A stretch of 64,000 nt of DNA from Arenimonas caeni (GCF_003024235.1 NZ_KZ679090.1:1-64000), one strand, 5' to 3'; positions 1 through 10,594 are shown, counted from the first letter of the stretch. A program made the numbers and translations. Notes: generated by a model from the letters alone, not told the origin.

Positions 1-3000
1 GTCACGACGCCGGTCATCCAGGTGCCGGCACTCACGTTGGAAAAGTCGCCGGCGAGCCTGGTGACCGATGCCGACGGCTCGGGTGACATCACCGAAGGCG
101 ACACGCTCAGCTACACCGTCACGCTGACCAACACCGGCGACGTCGCGCTGACCAACGTGGTCATCAACGACGCCCAGCTGACCCCGGCCAGCACGACCTG
201 CGCCAGCGTCGCGGTCGGTGGCACCTGCGTGCTTTCCGGCACGCACGTGGTTTCCGCTGCGGAGGCCCAGGCCGGCGAGGTGGTCAACACCGCCAGTGCC
301 ACCAGCACGGAAGTGCCGGGCCCGACCGACTCGAACACCGTCACCACGCCCGTGGTCCAGGTGCCTGCGCTGACGCTGGTGAAGTCCAACGCCACGCTGA
401 CTACCGATGCCGACGGCTCGGGTGACATCACCGAAGGCGACACGCTCAGCTACACCGTCACGCTGACCAATACCGGTGACGTGGCGCTGAGCAACGTGGT
501 CGTCAACGATCCGCAGCTCACCCCGGCCAGCGCGACCTGCGCCTCCGTCCCGGTGGCCGGCACCTGCGTGCTCGAGGGCACGCACGTGGTCCGCCTGGAC
601 GAAGCACAGGCGGGGGAAGTGGTGAACACCGCCAGCGCCACCGCGGACGAGCTCCCGGCGCCGGTCGTTTCGAACACCGTCATCACCCCGGTGTCGTCCG
701 TGCCGCCCGGCGTGCCGGGCATGACCACGACCAAGCCCGAACCCGTGCTGGCCACGGACGCCGACGGCGATGGCCGCGTCAGCGCCGGGGACACCCTGCT
801 CTACACCGTCACGGTCACCAACACCGGTGAAACGCCGCTCACCGACGTGCGCATCGACGACGCCATGCTGGTGCCGGACAGCATCACCTGCCCGGTGGTG
901 CTGGTCGGCGACACCTGCGTGCTCGAAGGAAGCTACGTCGTGGCCATGGGCGACGTCGAAGCCGGGGCGCTGGCCAACACGGCCAGGGCCAGCTCGCGCG
1001 AAGTCTGCCTGGCGGGCGAACCGCCGGCGGACGGCTGCACGGCCACCGTCACCATCGATATCGAGCAGCGTCCGGGCATCGCCGTCGAGAAGCTGGCTGA
1101 ACTGACCACCGATGAAGGCACCCAGGGCCGCGGCGAAGCCGGGGACGTGATCACCTATTCGGTCACCGTCACCAACACCGGCAACCTGACCATCAGCGGC
1201 CTGACGGTCGAGGACAGCTTCCAGGGCGGCGCGCCGGTGCTGCTGGACTGCGCGCCGACCACGCTGGCTCCCGGCGAAGTGGCGACGTGCACCAGCTACA
1301 CGCACACGATCACCGCCGCCGAGGCCAACGCCGGCGTCCCGCTGGAAAACGCCGTGATCGCCAGCGGCACCACGAACTCGGGCAGCCAGACGGTCACGGT
1401 CACCGGCAATGCCGCGGCGGTCGTGGAAGTGCAGGCCGACCAGACCGTGATCCGCATGAGCAAGTCCGCCCAGCCCACCGAAGTGCGGGCCGGCGACCTG
1501 GTGCGCTACCAAATCGTGGTCGAAAACGCGGGCGATGCTCCGCTGGTGGATGGACTGCTGGTGGATACGCCGCCTGCCGGCTTCAGCTACGTCCAGGACT
1601 CCCTGGCGGTCGCCGACGGCGACGGCGCCGGTCGCCTGGTGGGAACCTTCCCGATCCGGGTCGACCGCATCGACGTCGCGCCCGGCCAGACCGCCACGAT
1701 CAGCTACCTGCTGCGCGTCGGTGCCGGCGTCCGCCCGGGCATGCACGTCAACTCGGCGGTGCTGACCAGCGCCAACGGCCAGTCCAACGTCGCCACCGCA
1801 CAGGTACGCCTGGCCGGTGACCCGCTGATGGACGAATCGCTGGTGATCGGCACGGTCTTCGACGACCGCGATGGCGACGGCCGCCAGGACGTGGCCGCGC
1901 TGACCGGCCTGCGCCTGCAGGGCGGCTTCGACGCGACGGCCTATGTCGCCGGCTCGACCCGGATCCAGAGCAACGACACGTCCGAACCGGTGGCCGACGC
2001 CAGCGCGCCGCTGCTGCGTGGCCTGGACCTGGGCGATATCGAAGGGCGCCAGTCCGAAGCCGATCCGGCTTCGGCGCGGCAGCTGGTGGTTTCCCAGCTG
2101 TTGGCCGAGCCGCGTTTCACCGACGACTTGGTGCTCAGCAACGATCAGGGCCTGACCCTGCGCATGGACGCGGCTGGCGCCACCCGCCTGGAAGGCGAAG
2201 CGTCCGGCGCCAGCGCGGCCATACCCCAGGTGGAGCGGCGCGTCTCCCGCGAGGCCGGCGGTTACCGCGTGGATTACGTGGTGTCGAACGCCGGCATCCA
2301 GGAGCGCGGCATCCCGGGCGTGCGCATCGCCTCGGTGGAAGGCCTGCTGGTCGAGACCGACCCGCATGGTCGCTACCACCTGGTCGGCGTGGCTGGCGGT
2401 CCGTGGGAGCGCGGCCGCAACCTCATCCTCAAGGTGGACACCGCGACCCTGCCGCCCGGCAGCGTGGCGACGACCCGCAATCCGCTGGTGCAGCGTGTCA
2501 CCCAGGGCATTCCAACGCGCTTCGATTTCGGCTTCACCCTGCCGGGTGGCCGGATCGCCGCGCCCGAACAGGTCATGGAAATCGAGCTGGGCAGCGTGAT
2601 GTTCCCGCCCGGCAGCGCCGAGCTTCGTGAAGGACATGGGCCCGTGCTCGACGGGATCGTCGGGCAGCTGCAGGGACGCGGCGCCGGGGAGCTCGTGATC
2701 ACCGCCGAGGGCGGTGCCGAAGCCCTGGGCTTCGAACGCGCCCGTGCCGTGCAGCGGGCCCTCGAGGCCGCGATGCCCGAGGGGCTGGGCGGGATCACCG
2801 TCAGCCTGCGCACCGACCCGACCGATCCGGCAAGCAGCGTGGCTCGCATCGGCGCTTCGCCGGTACTGGGTACCGTGCTCTTCGACACCGGCAAAGCGGA
2901 GGTCGCCCCGCGCTACGGCGCCCTGCTCGACGCTGTGGCCGCCGATATCGAACGGCGCGCGGCCGAGGCCGAGGGCGCACTGGCGGTGGGCATCGTTGGC

Positions 3001-3174
3001 CACGCCGACCGGCGCGGTTCCGACCAGGCCAACATGGCCCTGGGCCTGCGTCGCGCGCTTGCGGTGTTCGACGCACTCGCGACCCGACTGTCACCCGAAC
3101 TGCGCCAACGACTGCGCGTGGACATCAGCCAAGACCCGGATGCCTCCGTCCGCAACACCGAGGGGGGCGAGTGA
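1..3174 (+). CDS. DUF11-repeat surface protein with OmpA-like C-terminus (5' truncated)
   Basis: The reading frame is open from base 1, so the gene begins upstream of the window. The visible 1057 residues begin with tandem DUF11-type beta-sandwich modules of about 113 residues (signature TNTGDVAL, paired Cys), then more divergent modules, then an SdrD-B-like segment with a calcium-style DRDGDGRQD motif near residue 620. The C-terminal part holds two OmpA-like stretches: one with MEIELGSVMFPPGSAEL, one with VLFDTGKAEVAPRYG followed by GHADRRGSDQANMALGLRRA. This suggests an envelope protein with extracellular repeats and a peptidoglycan-associating end; neither is proven. Its TGA stop overlaps the next ATG (TGATG), so translation of the following gene is probably coupled. 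Domain calls are confident, the biological role is not. Confidence 0.85.
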   Translation, partial: VTTPVIQVPALTLEKSPASLVTDADGSGDITEGDTLSYTVTLTNTGDVALTNVVINDAQLTPASTTCASVAVGGTCVLSGTHVVSAAEAQAGEVVNTASATSTEVPGPTDSNTVTTPVVQVPALTLVKSNATLTTDADGSGDITEGDTLSYTVTLTNTGDVALSNVVVNDPQLTPASATCASVPVAGTCVLEGTHVVRLDEAQAGEVVNTASATADELPAPVVSNTVITPVSSVPPGVPGMTTTKPEPVLATDADGDGRVSAGDTLLYTVTVTNTGETPLTDVRIDDAMLVPDSITCPVVLVGDTCVLEGSYVVAMGDVEAGALANTARASSREVCLAGEPPADGCTATVTIDIEQRPGIAVEKLAELTTDEGTQGRGEAGDVITYSVTVTNTGNLTISGLTVEDSFQGGAPVLLDCAPTTLAPGEVATCTSYTHTITAAEANAGVPLENAVIASGTTNSGSQTVTVTGNAAAVVEVQADQTVIRMSKSAQPTEVRAGDLVRYQIVVENAGDAPLVDGLLVDTPPAGFSYVQDSLAVADGDGAGRLVGTFPIRVDRIDVAPGQTATISYLLRVGAGVRPGMHVNSAVLTSANGQSNVATAQVRLAGDPLMDESLVIGTVFDDRDGDGRQDVAALTGLRLQGGFDATAYVAGSTRIQSNDTSEPVADASAPLLRGLDLGDIEGRQSEADPASARQLVVSQLLAEPRFTDDLVLSNDQGLTLRMDAAGATRLEGEASGASAAIPQVERRVSREAGGYRVDYVVSNAGIQERGIPGVRIASVEGLLVETDPHGRYHLVGVAGGPWERGRNLILKVDTATLPPGSVATTRNPLVQRVTQGIPTRFDFGFTLPGGRIAAPEQVMEIELGSVMFPPGSAELREGHGPVLDGIVGQLQGRGAGELVITAEGGAEALGFERARAVQRALEAAMPEGLGGITVSLRTDPTDPASSVARIGASPVLGTVLFDTGKAEVAPRYGALLDAVAADIERRAAEAEGALAVGIVGHADRRGSDQANMALGLRRALAVFDALATRLSPELRQRLRVDISQDPDASVRNTEGGE

Positions 3175-6100
3175 TGCGCCTGAAGATGAAGATCCTGGAC
3201 TGCACCCTGATCGCCGTGCTCGGCACGGCGGCCTTCCCCCTGCTCGCCCAACCGGGCGACGACAGCGCCGGCACGAAGTCCATCGGTGACGTCGAGTGCG
3301 GCGCAGCGGGCTGCACCAGCGACGGCGAGGTGCTGGTGCGCGTGCGCACCCGTGGCGAACGTGAACCCGCCGCGACCGGCAGCGGCGATGGCCTGGCGTC
3401 CGACCGCCGGGTGACCATCGAGTCCGAGCAGGGAGGGCGCGTGTCCGCGGTGGGCAAGTGGACGGTCCAGCTGCCCGACGGTGGCGTGGTCTGGGCCACC
3501 GAAGACCCCAACCTCGGCCAGCCGGTGCTCAATGCCAGCGCGCCCAGCCTGGTGGCCTTCGCGGATGGCCGGATCACCAAGCCGGTCCGCTTCTACGTGC
3601 AAGGCAACTACGCCTCGTTCATCAGCGAGGCCGAAATCATCATCTTCGCGGGCAAGGACACCGACCTGGTCGAACCCCTGGCGCGGATCCCGCTGGACGT
3701 GGCTGCCGTTGCCCACGCCGAATGGGATGGCACGCTGCCGGCCGGCGCCGTGGCCCGCGAAGGCGACGAGCTGCAGTACATCGTGCGCGTCCGCGATGCC
3801 GAAGGCAGCGTCGATGAGACCTTCCCGCAGCGCCTGCAACTGGTGCGCCCTGAAGAAGCGGAGCGAGGCCTGTCCCGGAACCTGGACGGCACCGAAAAGA
3901 CCCGCGGCATCCGCCTGGGCGCCGACGAGGCGCAGGACCTGGCGCTGGTGCAGTCCGCCTTCGCCGGCAATGCCCTGCGCCAGCAGAACATCGCCATCCA
4001 TGGCTCGCGCATCCGCATCCACGGCCGGAACATCCCCGAGGGCTACACACTCGAGATCAACGGCCAGCCGCACCCGGTCGACCTGGAACGCAAGCTCGCG
4101 GCCGAATACCTGATGCCGGTCGGCCGGCACCGGTTCGGCCTGTCCCTGGCGGGCCGGGATCGCGCGCCCATCGAACACACGCTCGATGTCGACGTGACCG
4201 GCCGCTACATGTTCGCCGTCGCCATCGCGGACCTGACCGTCTCCAGCGGCGACACCAGTGGTTCGATCGAACCGCTGGCCGGCGACGAGCGCTTCGACGA
4301 CGGCTTCCTGCTGGAAGGCCGCTTGGCGTTCTACCTCAAGGGCAAGATCAAGGGGCGCTATCTGGTGACCGCGCAAGCCGACACCAGCGAACGGGAAGTG
4401 TCCGAGCTCTTCGACGGCTTCTGGGACGCGGATCCGCAGGACATCTTCCGGCGGCTCGATCCCGACACCTATTACCCGGTGTACGGCGATGATTCGACCA
4501 CCTATCGCGACGTCGACAGCCAGGGCCGCCTCTACGTGCGCGTGGACTGGGACCGCAACCAGGCCCTGTGGGGCAACTTCGGCACCGGCTTCACCGGCAC
4601 CGAATACGGCCAGTACCAGCGCTCGCTCTATGGCGCGGCGCTGGACTGGCGCAGCCGGCGTGCAACGTCCCATGGCGACGCCGGCAGCGAACTGCGCGCC
4701 TTCGCGTCCGAGGCCCAGACCGTGGCGGGCCACAGCGAGTTCGTCGGCACCGGCGGCAGCCTCTATTACCTGCGCCACACCGACGTATTGCCGGGCTCGG
4801 AAGTCCTCACGCTGGAGATTCGCGACACCACCACCGGGCGCGTGGAGGGCAGCGTCGTCCTGCAGCGCGGCGTGGACTACGAGATCGATGAATTCCAGGG
4901 GCGGGTGCTGCTGACGCGACCGCTGGCGCAGATCACCCGCGAGCGCGTGCCGACCCTGACCCGCGACACGCCGCTCGACGGTTGGCTGCAGGTGCTGATG
5001 GCCGACTATGAGTACGTGCCTGGCGGCGGTTTCGACGCCGACGAGGTGGCCGCGGGTTTCCGTGGCCGGCACTGGTTCGGCGACCACGTCGGCCTGGGGG
5101 CGACCTGGGTGGAAGAAAACCGCGCAGGCGACGACTACTCGCTGCGTGGCGCCGACCTGACCCTGAAGGCAGGCCGCGGCACCTACCTGCGCCTGGAACA
5201 CACGAAGACCGAAGCGACCAGCGCGCCGGTATTCTTCTCCGACAACGGCGGCCTGAGCTTCACCGAGCTCAACTCCGGCCTCGGCGCCCGTTCGGGCGAG
5301 GCGCGTGCGGTCGAGGCCCGGGCGAACTTCCGCGAGCTGGGCTGGACCCAGCGCGACTGGAGCGCGGGCGCCTGGTGGCGGGAGGTCGAAGGTGGCTTTT
5401 CCGTCGCACGCTTCGACGCCGGCCAGGATGTCCTGGAATACGGCGCGGAGGTGCGCGGCGAGCTCGGCCCCGATGTCGGCGTCTACGCCAAGGCGAGCCA
5501 GGCCGAGCGCGGTGCCGAGTCGCTTGGCCAGGCGCAGCTGACCGCGGAATGGCGCCTGTCGCAAGACCGCACGCTGTCGGGTGAACTGCGGCGCGTGGAC
5601 GAGCAGCGGCTGGGCGGCGATGCCGTCGGGACGCTGGCGGCGTTCCAGTACAAGCATCGCCTGGGTACCTCGCTGGACCTCTACGGCATTGCCCAGGTCA
5701 CGGTTGACGACGACGGCGGCGCCTACCAGGAGAACGACGCGCTCACCGTCGGCGCCCAGTACCAGTTCGGCAACCTCTCGACCGTGGGCGCGGAGCTGAC
5801 CACCGGCGACCGCGGCGACGCGCTGCGCGTGGACGGTGAGTACCGCATCAGCGCCGAACACAGCTTCTACGGCGGCTACACCTACAGTACCGACCAGTCC
5901 GCCTACGACCCGCTGTTCAACCCGTCGGCCAACACCGGCTGGACGCTCGGCCAGCGCTGGCGCCTGAACAGCCAGGTCAACGTCTTCAACGAAAGCCAGT
6001 ACCTCAAGGCGCCGGGGCAGGCCGGGCTGGCGCACACCTTCGGCATGGACTTCTTCGTCGGCGAAGGCTGGAACCTGGGCTTCACGCTGCAGGATGCCGA

Positions 6101-6851
6101 CCTGGAAACCTCCTCCGGGCTCGTCGAGCGGCGCGCGGTCAGCGTTTCCGGTGGCCGCACCTCCAACCTGACGCAGTGGCAGAGCAAGCTGGAGTGGCGC
6201 GAGGACCAGGGCGCGGAGCAGCGCGAGCAGTGGGTCAGCACCAACCGGCTGCTGCACAAGGTCAATGAAAGTCTGCGCATCGCGGCCCGGCTCAACTGGT
6301 CCGAAACCGAGGACAGCCTGCAGGCGCAGGCCGGTGCGCGCTTCATCGAAGGCAATGTTGGTTTCGCCTGGCGTCCCTGGGACAGCACCCGTTACGCGCT
6401 GCTGGGCAAATACACCTGGCTGTACGACGTCTCGGCCCTCCCCCAGGTGGGCGATGCGGTGGCGTTTTACGATCAGCGCACGCAGGTGGCGTCGATGGAA
6501 GGTATTTTCAGCCCGGACGAGCGCTGGCAGCTTGCCAGCAAGCTGATGCGCCGTGAAGGCGAGGTCCGCATGGGCCGCCTGGCCGGCACCTGGACCGATG
6601 CCGCCGCGACCTTCGCCGCGGGCCAGCTTCGCTACGGCTTCGCCGACCGCTGGCATGCCCTGGCAGAGTACCGCTGGCTCGGCGTCACCCAGGGCGGTGA
6701 CCGGCAGGGTTTCCTGGTCGGCATCGATCGCGACATCGGCGACCATTTCCGGATCGGCGTAGGCTGGAACTTCACCGACTTCAGCGACGACCTTACCGAT
6801 TTCGACTACGACCACCGCGGGTTCTTCCTGAACCTGGTGGGCAGCTACTGA
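3174..6851 (+). CDS. Large outer-membrane beta-barrel protein
   Basis: This is a 1225-residue exported protein. The ATG at 3174 overlaps the preceding stop and gives a clean signal peptide (MRLKMKILDCTLIAVLGTAA, ending near LLAQ). The GTG one codon upstream is less likely. Residues 90-380 look like Ig/carbohydrate-binding-type beta domains. From about residue 390 to the end the sequence has alternating aromatic/polar strands (such as GRYLVTAQADTS and RGTYLRLEHTKTEA), typical of an outer-membrane barrel, and the protein ends on an aromatic residue (LVGSY). No TonB box or plug domain was recognised, so TonB-dependent receptor is not claimed. It is the middle gene of a coupled three-gene operon and may export or anchor its DUF11 partners; that is inference. 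Confidence 0.8.
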   Translation: MRLKMKILDCTLIAVLGTAAFPLLAQPGDDSAGTKSIGDVECGAAGCTSDGEVLVRVRTRGEREPAATGSGDGLASDRRVTIESEQGGRVSAVGKWTVQLPDGGVVWATEDPNLGQPVLNASAPSLVAFADGRITKPVRFYVQGNYASFISEAEIIIFAGKDTDLVEPLARIPLDVAAVAHAEWDGTLPAGAVAREGDELQYIVRVRDAEGSVDETFPQRLQLVRPEEAERGLSRNLDGTEKTRGIRLGADEAQDLALVQSAFAGNALRQQNIAIHGSRIRIHGRNIPEGYTLEINGQPHPVDLERKLAAEYLMPVGRHRFGLSLAGRDRAPIEHTLDVDVTGRYMFAVAIADLTVSSGDTSGSIEPLAGDERFDDGFLLEGRLAFYLKGKIKGRYLVTAQADTSEREVSELFDGFWDADPQDIFRRLDPDTYYPVYGDDSTTYRDVDSQGRLYVRVDWDRNQALWGNFGTGFTGTEYGQYQRSLYGAALDWRSRRATSHGDAGSELRAFASEAQTVAGHSEFVGTGGSLYYLRHTDVLPGSEVLTLEIRDTTTGRVEGSVVLQRGVDYEIDEFQGRVLLTRPLAQITRERVPTLTRDTPLDGWLQVLMADYEYVPGGGFDADEVAAGFRGRHWFGDHVGLGATWVEENRAGDDYSLRGADLTLKAGRGTYLRLEHTKTEATSAPVFFSDNGGLSFTELNSGLGARSGEARAVEARANFRELGWTQRDWSAGAWWREVEGGFSVARFDAGQDVLEYGAEVRGELGPDVGVYAKASQAERGAESLGQAQLTAEWRLSQDRTLSGELRRVDEQRLGGDAVGTLAAFQYKHRLGTSLDLYGIAQVTVDDDGGAYQENDALTVGAQYQFGNLSTVGAELTTGDRGDALRVDGEYRISAEHSFYGGYTYSTDQSAYDPLFNPSANTGWTLGQRWRLNSQVNVFNESQYLKAPGQAGLAHTFGMDFFVGEGWNLGFTLQDADLETSSGLVERRAVSVSGGRTSNLTQWQSKLEWREDQGAEQREQWVSTNRLLHKVNESLRIAARLNWSETEDSLQAQAGARFIEGNVGFAWRPWDSTRYALLGKYTWLYDVSALPQVGDAVAFYDQRTQVASMEGIFSPDERWQLASKLMRREGEVRMGRLAGTWTDAAATFAAGQLRYGFADRWHALAEYRWLGVTQGGDRQGFLVGIDRDIGDHFRIGVGWNFTDFSDDLTDFDYDHRGFFLNLVGSY

Positions 6852-9800
6852 TGCGAGGATCCACCATGCCCGTCGTTAACTCCCGAATGGCGCCGACCGC
6901 CTGGCTCCTGTTCGCCTGCCTGCTGCTGCCCTCCGTGGCCGCGGCGCAGGCCCTGGTCTGCGGCAACCCCGGCAGCAACCCGGCAGGCACGGCCGCGGGC
7001 ATCGTCAACACCTATTACACGGGCACGTCCGGCACCCTGGCCGCGGGCTCCACGGTGCTTGCCCTGGGCAACCGCGACACCCGCGGCGCCAGCACCACGG
7101 TGGCGGTGGGCGACGTCCTGATGCTCATCCAGATGCAGGACGCGTCGGTCAACACCAGCAACAGCAGTCTCTATGGCGCCGGGTCCGGCACGGGTTCGGG
7201 CACCACCGGCATCGGTGGCACCGGCCGCTACGAATTCGTGCGCGCCGATGCCGTCGCCGGCGGCAACGTCACGTTTTCGCCCGCACTGACATATTCCTAC
7301 GTCAACGCCAATGCCACCGCGGGTGCCGGCCAGCGGCGCTACCAGATCGTCCGCGTTCCGCAGTTCGGCAACGTCACGCTCAACGGCGTCACCGCGCCGC
7401 CCTGGGGCAGGGACGGCGCCTCGACGGAAACCGGCGGCGTGGTCGTCGTCGATGCCGCCGGCACCATCACCCTGGGCTCGGCCACCGTCGAGGGCCAGGC
7501 CGGTCGCGCGGTGTTCGTGGCGGGCCGGGGTTTTCGCGGCGCGGCCGGCATCGGCGGCTCGGGCCCGGGCACCGACGTCGACTGGCGCGCCCAGGACACC
7601 GGTGTTTTTTCCTCCACCACGCACGGCGGCAAGGGTGAAGGCATCGCCGGCACACCGCGATTCCTGGCGATCAAGACCAACAATTACGGCGCGGCGGTGA
7701 CCAGCGCCAACCTGCTGGTGCTCGATGCCGGCAGTACCGGCTATCCACAGGGCGACCGCGCCCGCGGTGCGCCGGGCAATGCCGGCGGTGGCGGCACCGA
7801 AGGTTCGCCTGCGGCATTCAGCAACTCGCGCAATGCCGGCGGCGGCGGCGGTGCCAACTATGCCGCGGGCGGCCTGGGCGGCCGGCCGTGGAACGCGCCG
7901 CTCAACGATACCGGTGGCCGCGGCGGTGCCGGGTATTCCGGCACGCTCGAGTTCAACCGCGTGTTCCTGGGCGGCGGTGGGGGTTCGGGCGGCACCAACA
8001 ACAACACCGCCGACAGCGCCACCTATGCCAATTCGGGCATCAGCTGCGCCAACAGCGTCGGCGCGAACTGTTCGGCCGGTGGCGCCGGCGGTGGCCTGGT
8101 GATCCTCCGGGCCCGGCAGGTCACCGGCAGCGGCATCATCGATGCCCGCGGCGCCCACGCCTACAACGTGCTCAACGACGCCGCCGGCGGTGGCGGCGGC
8201 GGCGGCGCGGTCGTGCTGCAGACCCTGGAAGGCGGCAGTGCCACGGTGAACGTCGCTGGTGGCGACGGCGGCAACGCCTGGGCTGGCAACCAGACCGGCG
8301 AAGCCAACCGCCATGGCCCCGGCGGCGGCGGCGGTGGCGGTTTCATCGCGTTCGCGCCTGCGGCCATGTCGCTCTCGACGAACCTGGCCGGGGGTCGCCC
8401 CGGCTACACGACCAACGGCACCACCGACAGCTACGGCGCCTTCGGTCTCAATGGCGGCCTGGCCGCCTTCCAGTCGCCGAACGTGCCCGGCGTGGTGCCG
8501 GGCGCCCAGTGCTTCCCGGACCTGCGCCTGGCCAAGACCAACGGCACGAGCACGCCATCCAATGGCCCGACCACCTACGCGCTGACGGTGTCCAACGTCG
8601 GCCAGGCCACGACCTCGGGAACGGTCACCGTCGTGGACGTGCTGCCCGCGGGCATCTCCGTGCCCGATGGCGCACTCGTCCTGGGCGGGGCCCAGGCCGC
8701 GGACTGGGCCTGCAGCGCGGCCGCCAACGTCATCACCTGCACCTCGGGCACGGCGATCGCGCCGGCCGCCAACAGCGTTTTCAGTTTCACGGCCACCGTG
8801 GCGAGCGCCGACGGCAGCAGCCTCATCAACCGTGCCCGCGTGGGTGGCGGTGGCGACCAGGACCAGCCGACCCCGACCCCGGCCAGCACCAGTGCCTGTA
8901 CCGGCAACAACACGCCCGCGGGCTGCGCGGCCGACGCCGACACCGTGCAGGCACCGCTGCTGACGCTGACCAAATCCGACGGCAGCGACGAAGTCGTGCT
9001 CGGCGGATCGAGCACCTACCAGCTGGTGGTCAGCAACATCGGCAGCCTGGCCACCTCCGGCCCGATCGGCGTGCGCGACGTCCTGCCTGCCGGCGTGACC
9101 TATACCGGTGCCTCGCCCTTCACCAGCGGGGGTTTCTCGTGCACCTGGACCGCGGGCAGCAACAGCATCGACTGCACGCGTGCCACCGCGCTGGCGGCGG
9201 GTGCGACCGCGACCATCAGCCTGCCGGCGCAGGTATCGGCATCCGCGGCCAGTTCCCTGACCAACCGCGCCCGCGTCGGCGGGGGCGGCGATCCGGGCAA
9301 GCCCGCGCTGCCGAGCGTCGCCGACGCCCAGGCGTGCCCGGCCCCGACGCCGCCGGCGACCACCTTCAGCGATCCCTCCAATGGCTGCGCTTCCGACACG
9401 AATGCGGCGCTGAACATCGAACTGCGCCTTGAGAAGGACGATGGCGCGGTGTTCATGTCCATCAATGGCAGCACGACCTATCAGTTCGTGGTGCGCAATG
9501 TCGGCGCGGCCGACTCCGTCGGCACGATCGAGTTCCGGGACGTGCTGCCGACGCCGATGAACTGGCCGGCGACCCTGGTCAAGGCGGGTCCGAACGCGGC
9601 GGCCTGGACCTGCACCCGGGTATCGGCAACGGTGGTGTCCTGCCAATCGGCCACGGTCATCCCGGCCGGCGGCCTCAGCCAGTTCAGCCTGGTGGCCAAC
9701 GTCGGCGCGGCGACCAGCGGCGTCCAATACATCAACCGCGGCCGCATCGGCGGCGGCGGCGACACCGACCTGCCTGCAGCGCTGGACAATGCCACGGTCA

Positions 9801-10594
9801 CGGCCTGCACCGCCAACAACACGCCGCTGGGCTGCGCCATCGACCTCAACACGGCCCAGGCGGGCGCCCAGGTCCGGCTGTCGAAGTCGCACCCGGATCC
9901 GCAGAACCGCGCTCCGGGCGACACCTTTCCGGTCAGCCTGGTCGTGCGCAACGAAGGCGGCACCGCCACCAGCGGCACCATCACGGTGGTCGACGTGCTG
10001 CCGGCCGGCCTGAGCTTCGTCGGTCCCTTCACCGCGCCCAACTCGAGCTGCAGCAACGCGGGGCAGGTCGTCACCTGCACCTCGAACACGGCGCTCGCCG
10101 CTGGCGCCACCCGCACCATTTCCTTCCCGGTGCAGGTGCAGGCGGGCATCGTCGCGCCGGCGGTCAACCGCGCCCAGGTCGGCGGCGGCGGCGATCCGCA
10201 GAACTCGACCGCGCCGACGGCCGCGTCGGCCGCCAACTGCGTGATGAACGGCCAACCGCAGTTCGGCTGTGCAGTCGATCCGATCCCGCTGACGGCCGAC
10301 CTGCAGGTCACCAAGACCAACAACCAGGTCGGCGTGATGTCCGGGGAAACGGTGACCTACGTGGTCACGGTGACCAATACCGGCGGCGTGGCCGTCACGG
10401 GGGCGGTGGTCCACGACAGCCCCAGCGGCCAGCTCACCTGCCCGGCCGGCAATCCGGTGACCTGTTCCGGTGCGGCCTGCCCCGGTGGGGCCCTGACGGT
10501 GGGCGGCCTGGTCGGCGGCGTCACCCTCGGGACCCTGGGTACCAGCGCCCCGGCCAATACGGTTTCCTTCAGTTTCGACTGCCAGGTCCCCTGA
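6851..10594 (+). CDS. Secreted Gly-rich protein with DUF11 repeats
   Basis: This 1247-residue protein has a signal peptide (hydrophobic LLFACLLLPSVAAAQA near residues 17-35). Its start codon overlaps the preceding TGA (TGATG). Residues about 220-500 are very rich in glycine runs (GGGGG, GGAGGG), as in adhesin-like or extracellular matrix proteins. From about residue 557 there are four to five DUF11-like modules of roughly 150 residues. Each has the pattern YxLxVSNVG...VxDVLPAG, and the first four close with a GGGGD motif. There is no C-terminal anchor, barrel or sorting signal; the last module ends abruptly at SFDCQVP. Likely role: surface or released structural protein handled by the two upstream gene products. 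The role is inferred from context only. Confidence 0.85.
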   Translation: MRGSTMPVVNSRMAPTAWLLFACLLLPSVAAAQALVCGNPGSNPAGTAAGIVNTYYTGTSGTLAAGSTVLALGNRDTRGASTTVAVGDVLMLIQMQDASVNTSNSSLYGAGSGTGSGTTGIGGTGRYEFVRADAVAGGNVTFSPALTYSYVNANATAGAGQRRYQIVRVPQFGNVTLNGVTAPPWGRDGASTETGGVVVVDAAGTITLGSATVEGQAGRAVFVAGRGFRGAAGIGGSGPGTDVDWRAQDTGVFSSTTHGGKGEGIAGTPRFLAIKTNNYGAAVTSANLLVLDAGSTGYPQGDRARGAPGNAGGGGTEGSPAAFSNSRNAGGGGGANYAAGGLGGRPWNAPLNDTGGRGGAGYSGTLEFNRVFLGGGGGSGGTNNNTADSATYANSGISCANSVGANCSAGGAGGGLVILRARQVTGSGIIDARGAHAYNVLNDAAGGGGGGGAVVLQTLEGGSATVNVAGGDGGNAWAGNQTGEANRHGPGGGGGGGFIAFAPAAMSLSTNLAGGRPGYTTNGTTDSYGAFGLNGGLAAFQSPNVPGVVPGAQCFPDLRLAKTNGTSTPSNGPTTYALTVSNVGQATTSGTVTVVDVLPAGISVPDGALVLGGAQAADWACSAAANVITCTSGTAIAPAANSVFSFTATVASADGSSLINRARVGGGGDQDQPTPTPASTSACTGNNTPAGCAADADTVQAPLLTLTKSDGSDEVVLGGSSTYQLVVSNIGSLATSGPIGVRDVLPAGVTYTGASPFTSGGFSCTWTAGSNSIDCTRATALAAGATATISLPAQVSASAASSLTNRARVGGGGDPGKPALPSVADAQACPAPTPPATTFSDPSNGCASDTNAALNIELRLEKDDGAVFMSINGSTTYQFVVRNVGAADSVGTIEFRDVLPTPMNWPATLVKAGPNAAAWTCTRVSATVVSCQSATVIPAGGLSQFSLVANVGAATSGVQYINRGRIGGGGDTDLPAALDNATVTACTANNTPLGCAIDLNTAQAGAQVRLSKSHPDPQNRAPGDTFPVSLVVRNEGGTATSGTITVVDVLPAGLSFVGPFTAPNSSCSNAGQVVTCTSNTALAAGATRTISFPVQVQAGIVAPAVNRAQVGGGGDPQNSTAPTAASAANCVMNGQPQFGCAVDPIPLTADLQVTKTNNQVGVMSGETVTYVVTVTNTGGVAVTGAVVHDSPSGQLTCPAGNPVTCSGAACPGGALTVGGLVGGVTLGTLGTSAPANTVSFSFDCQVP

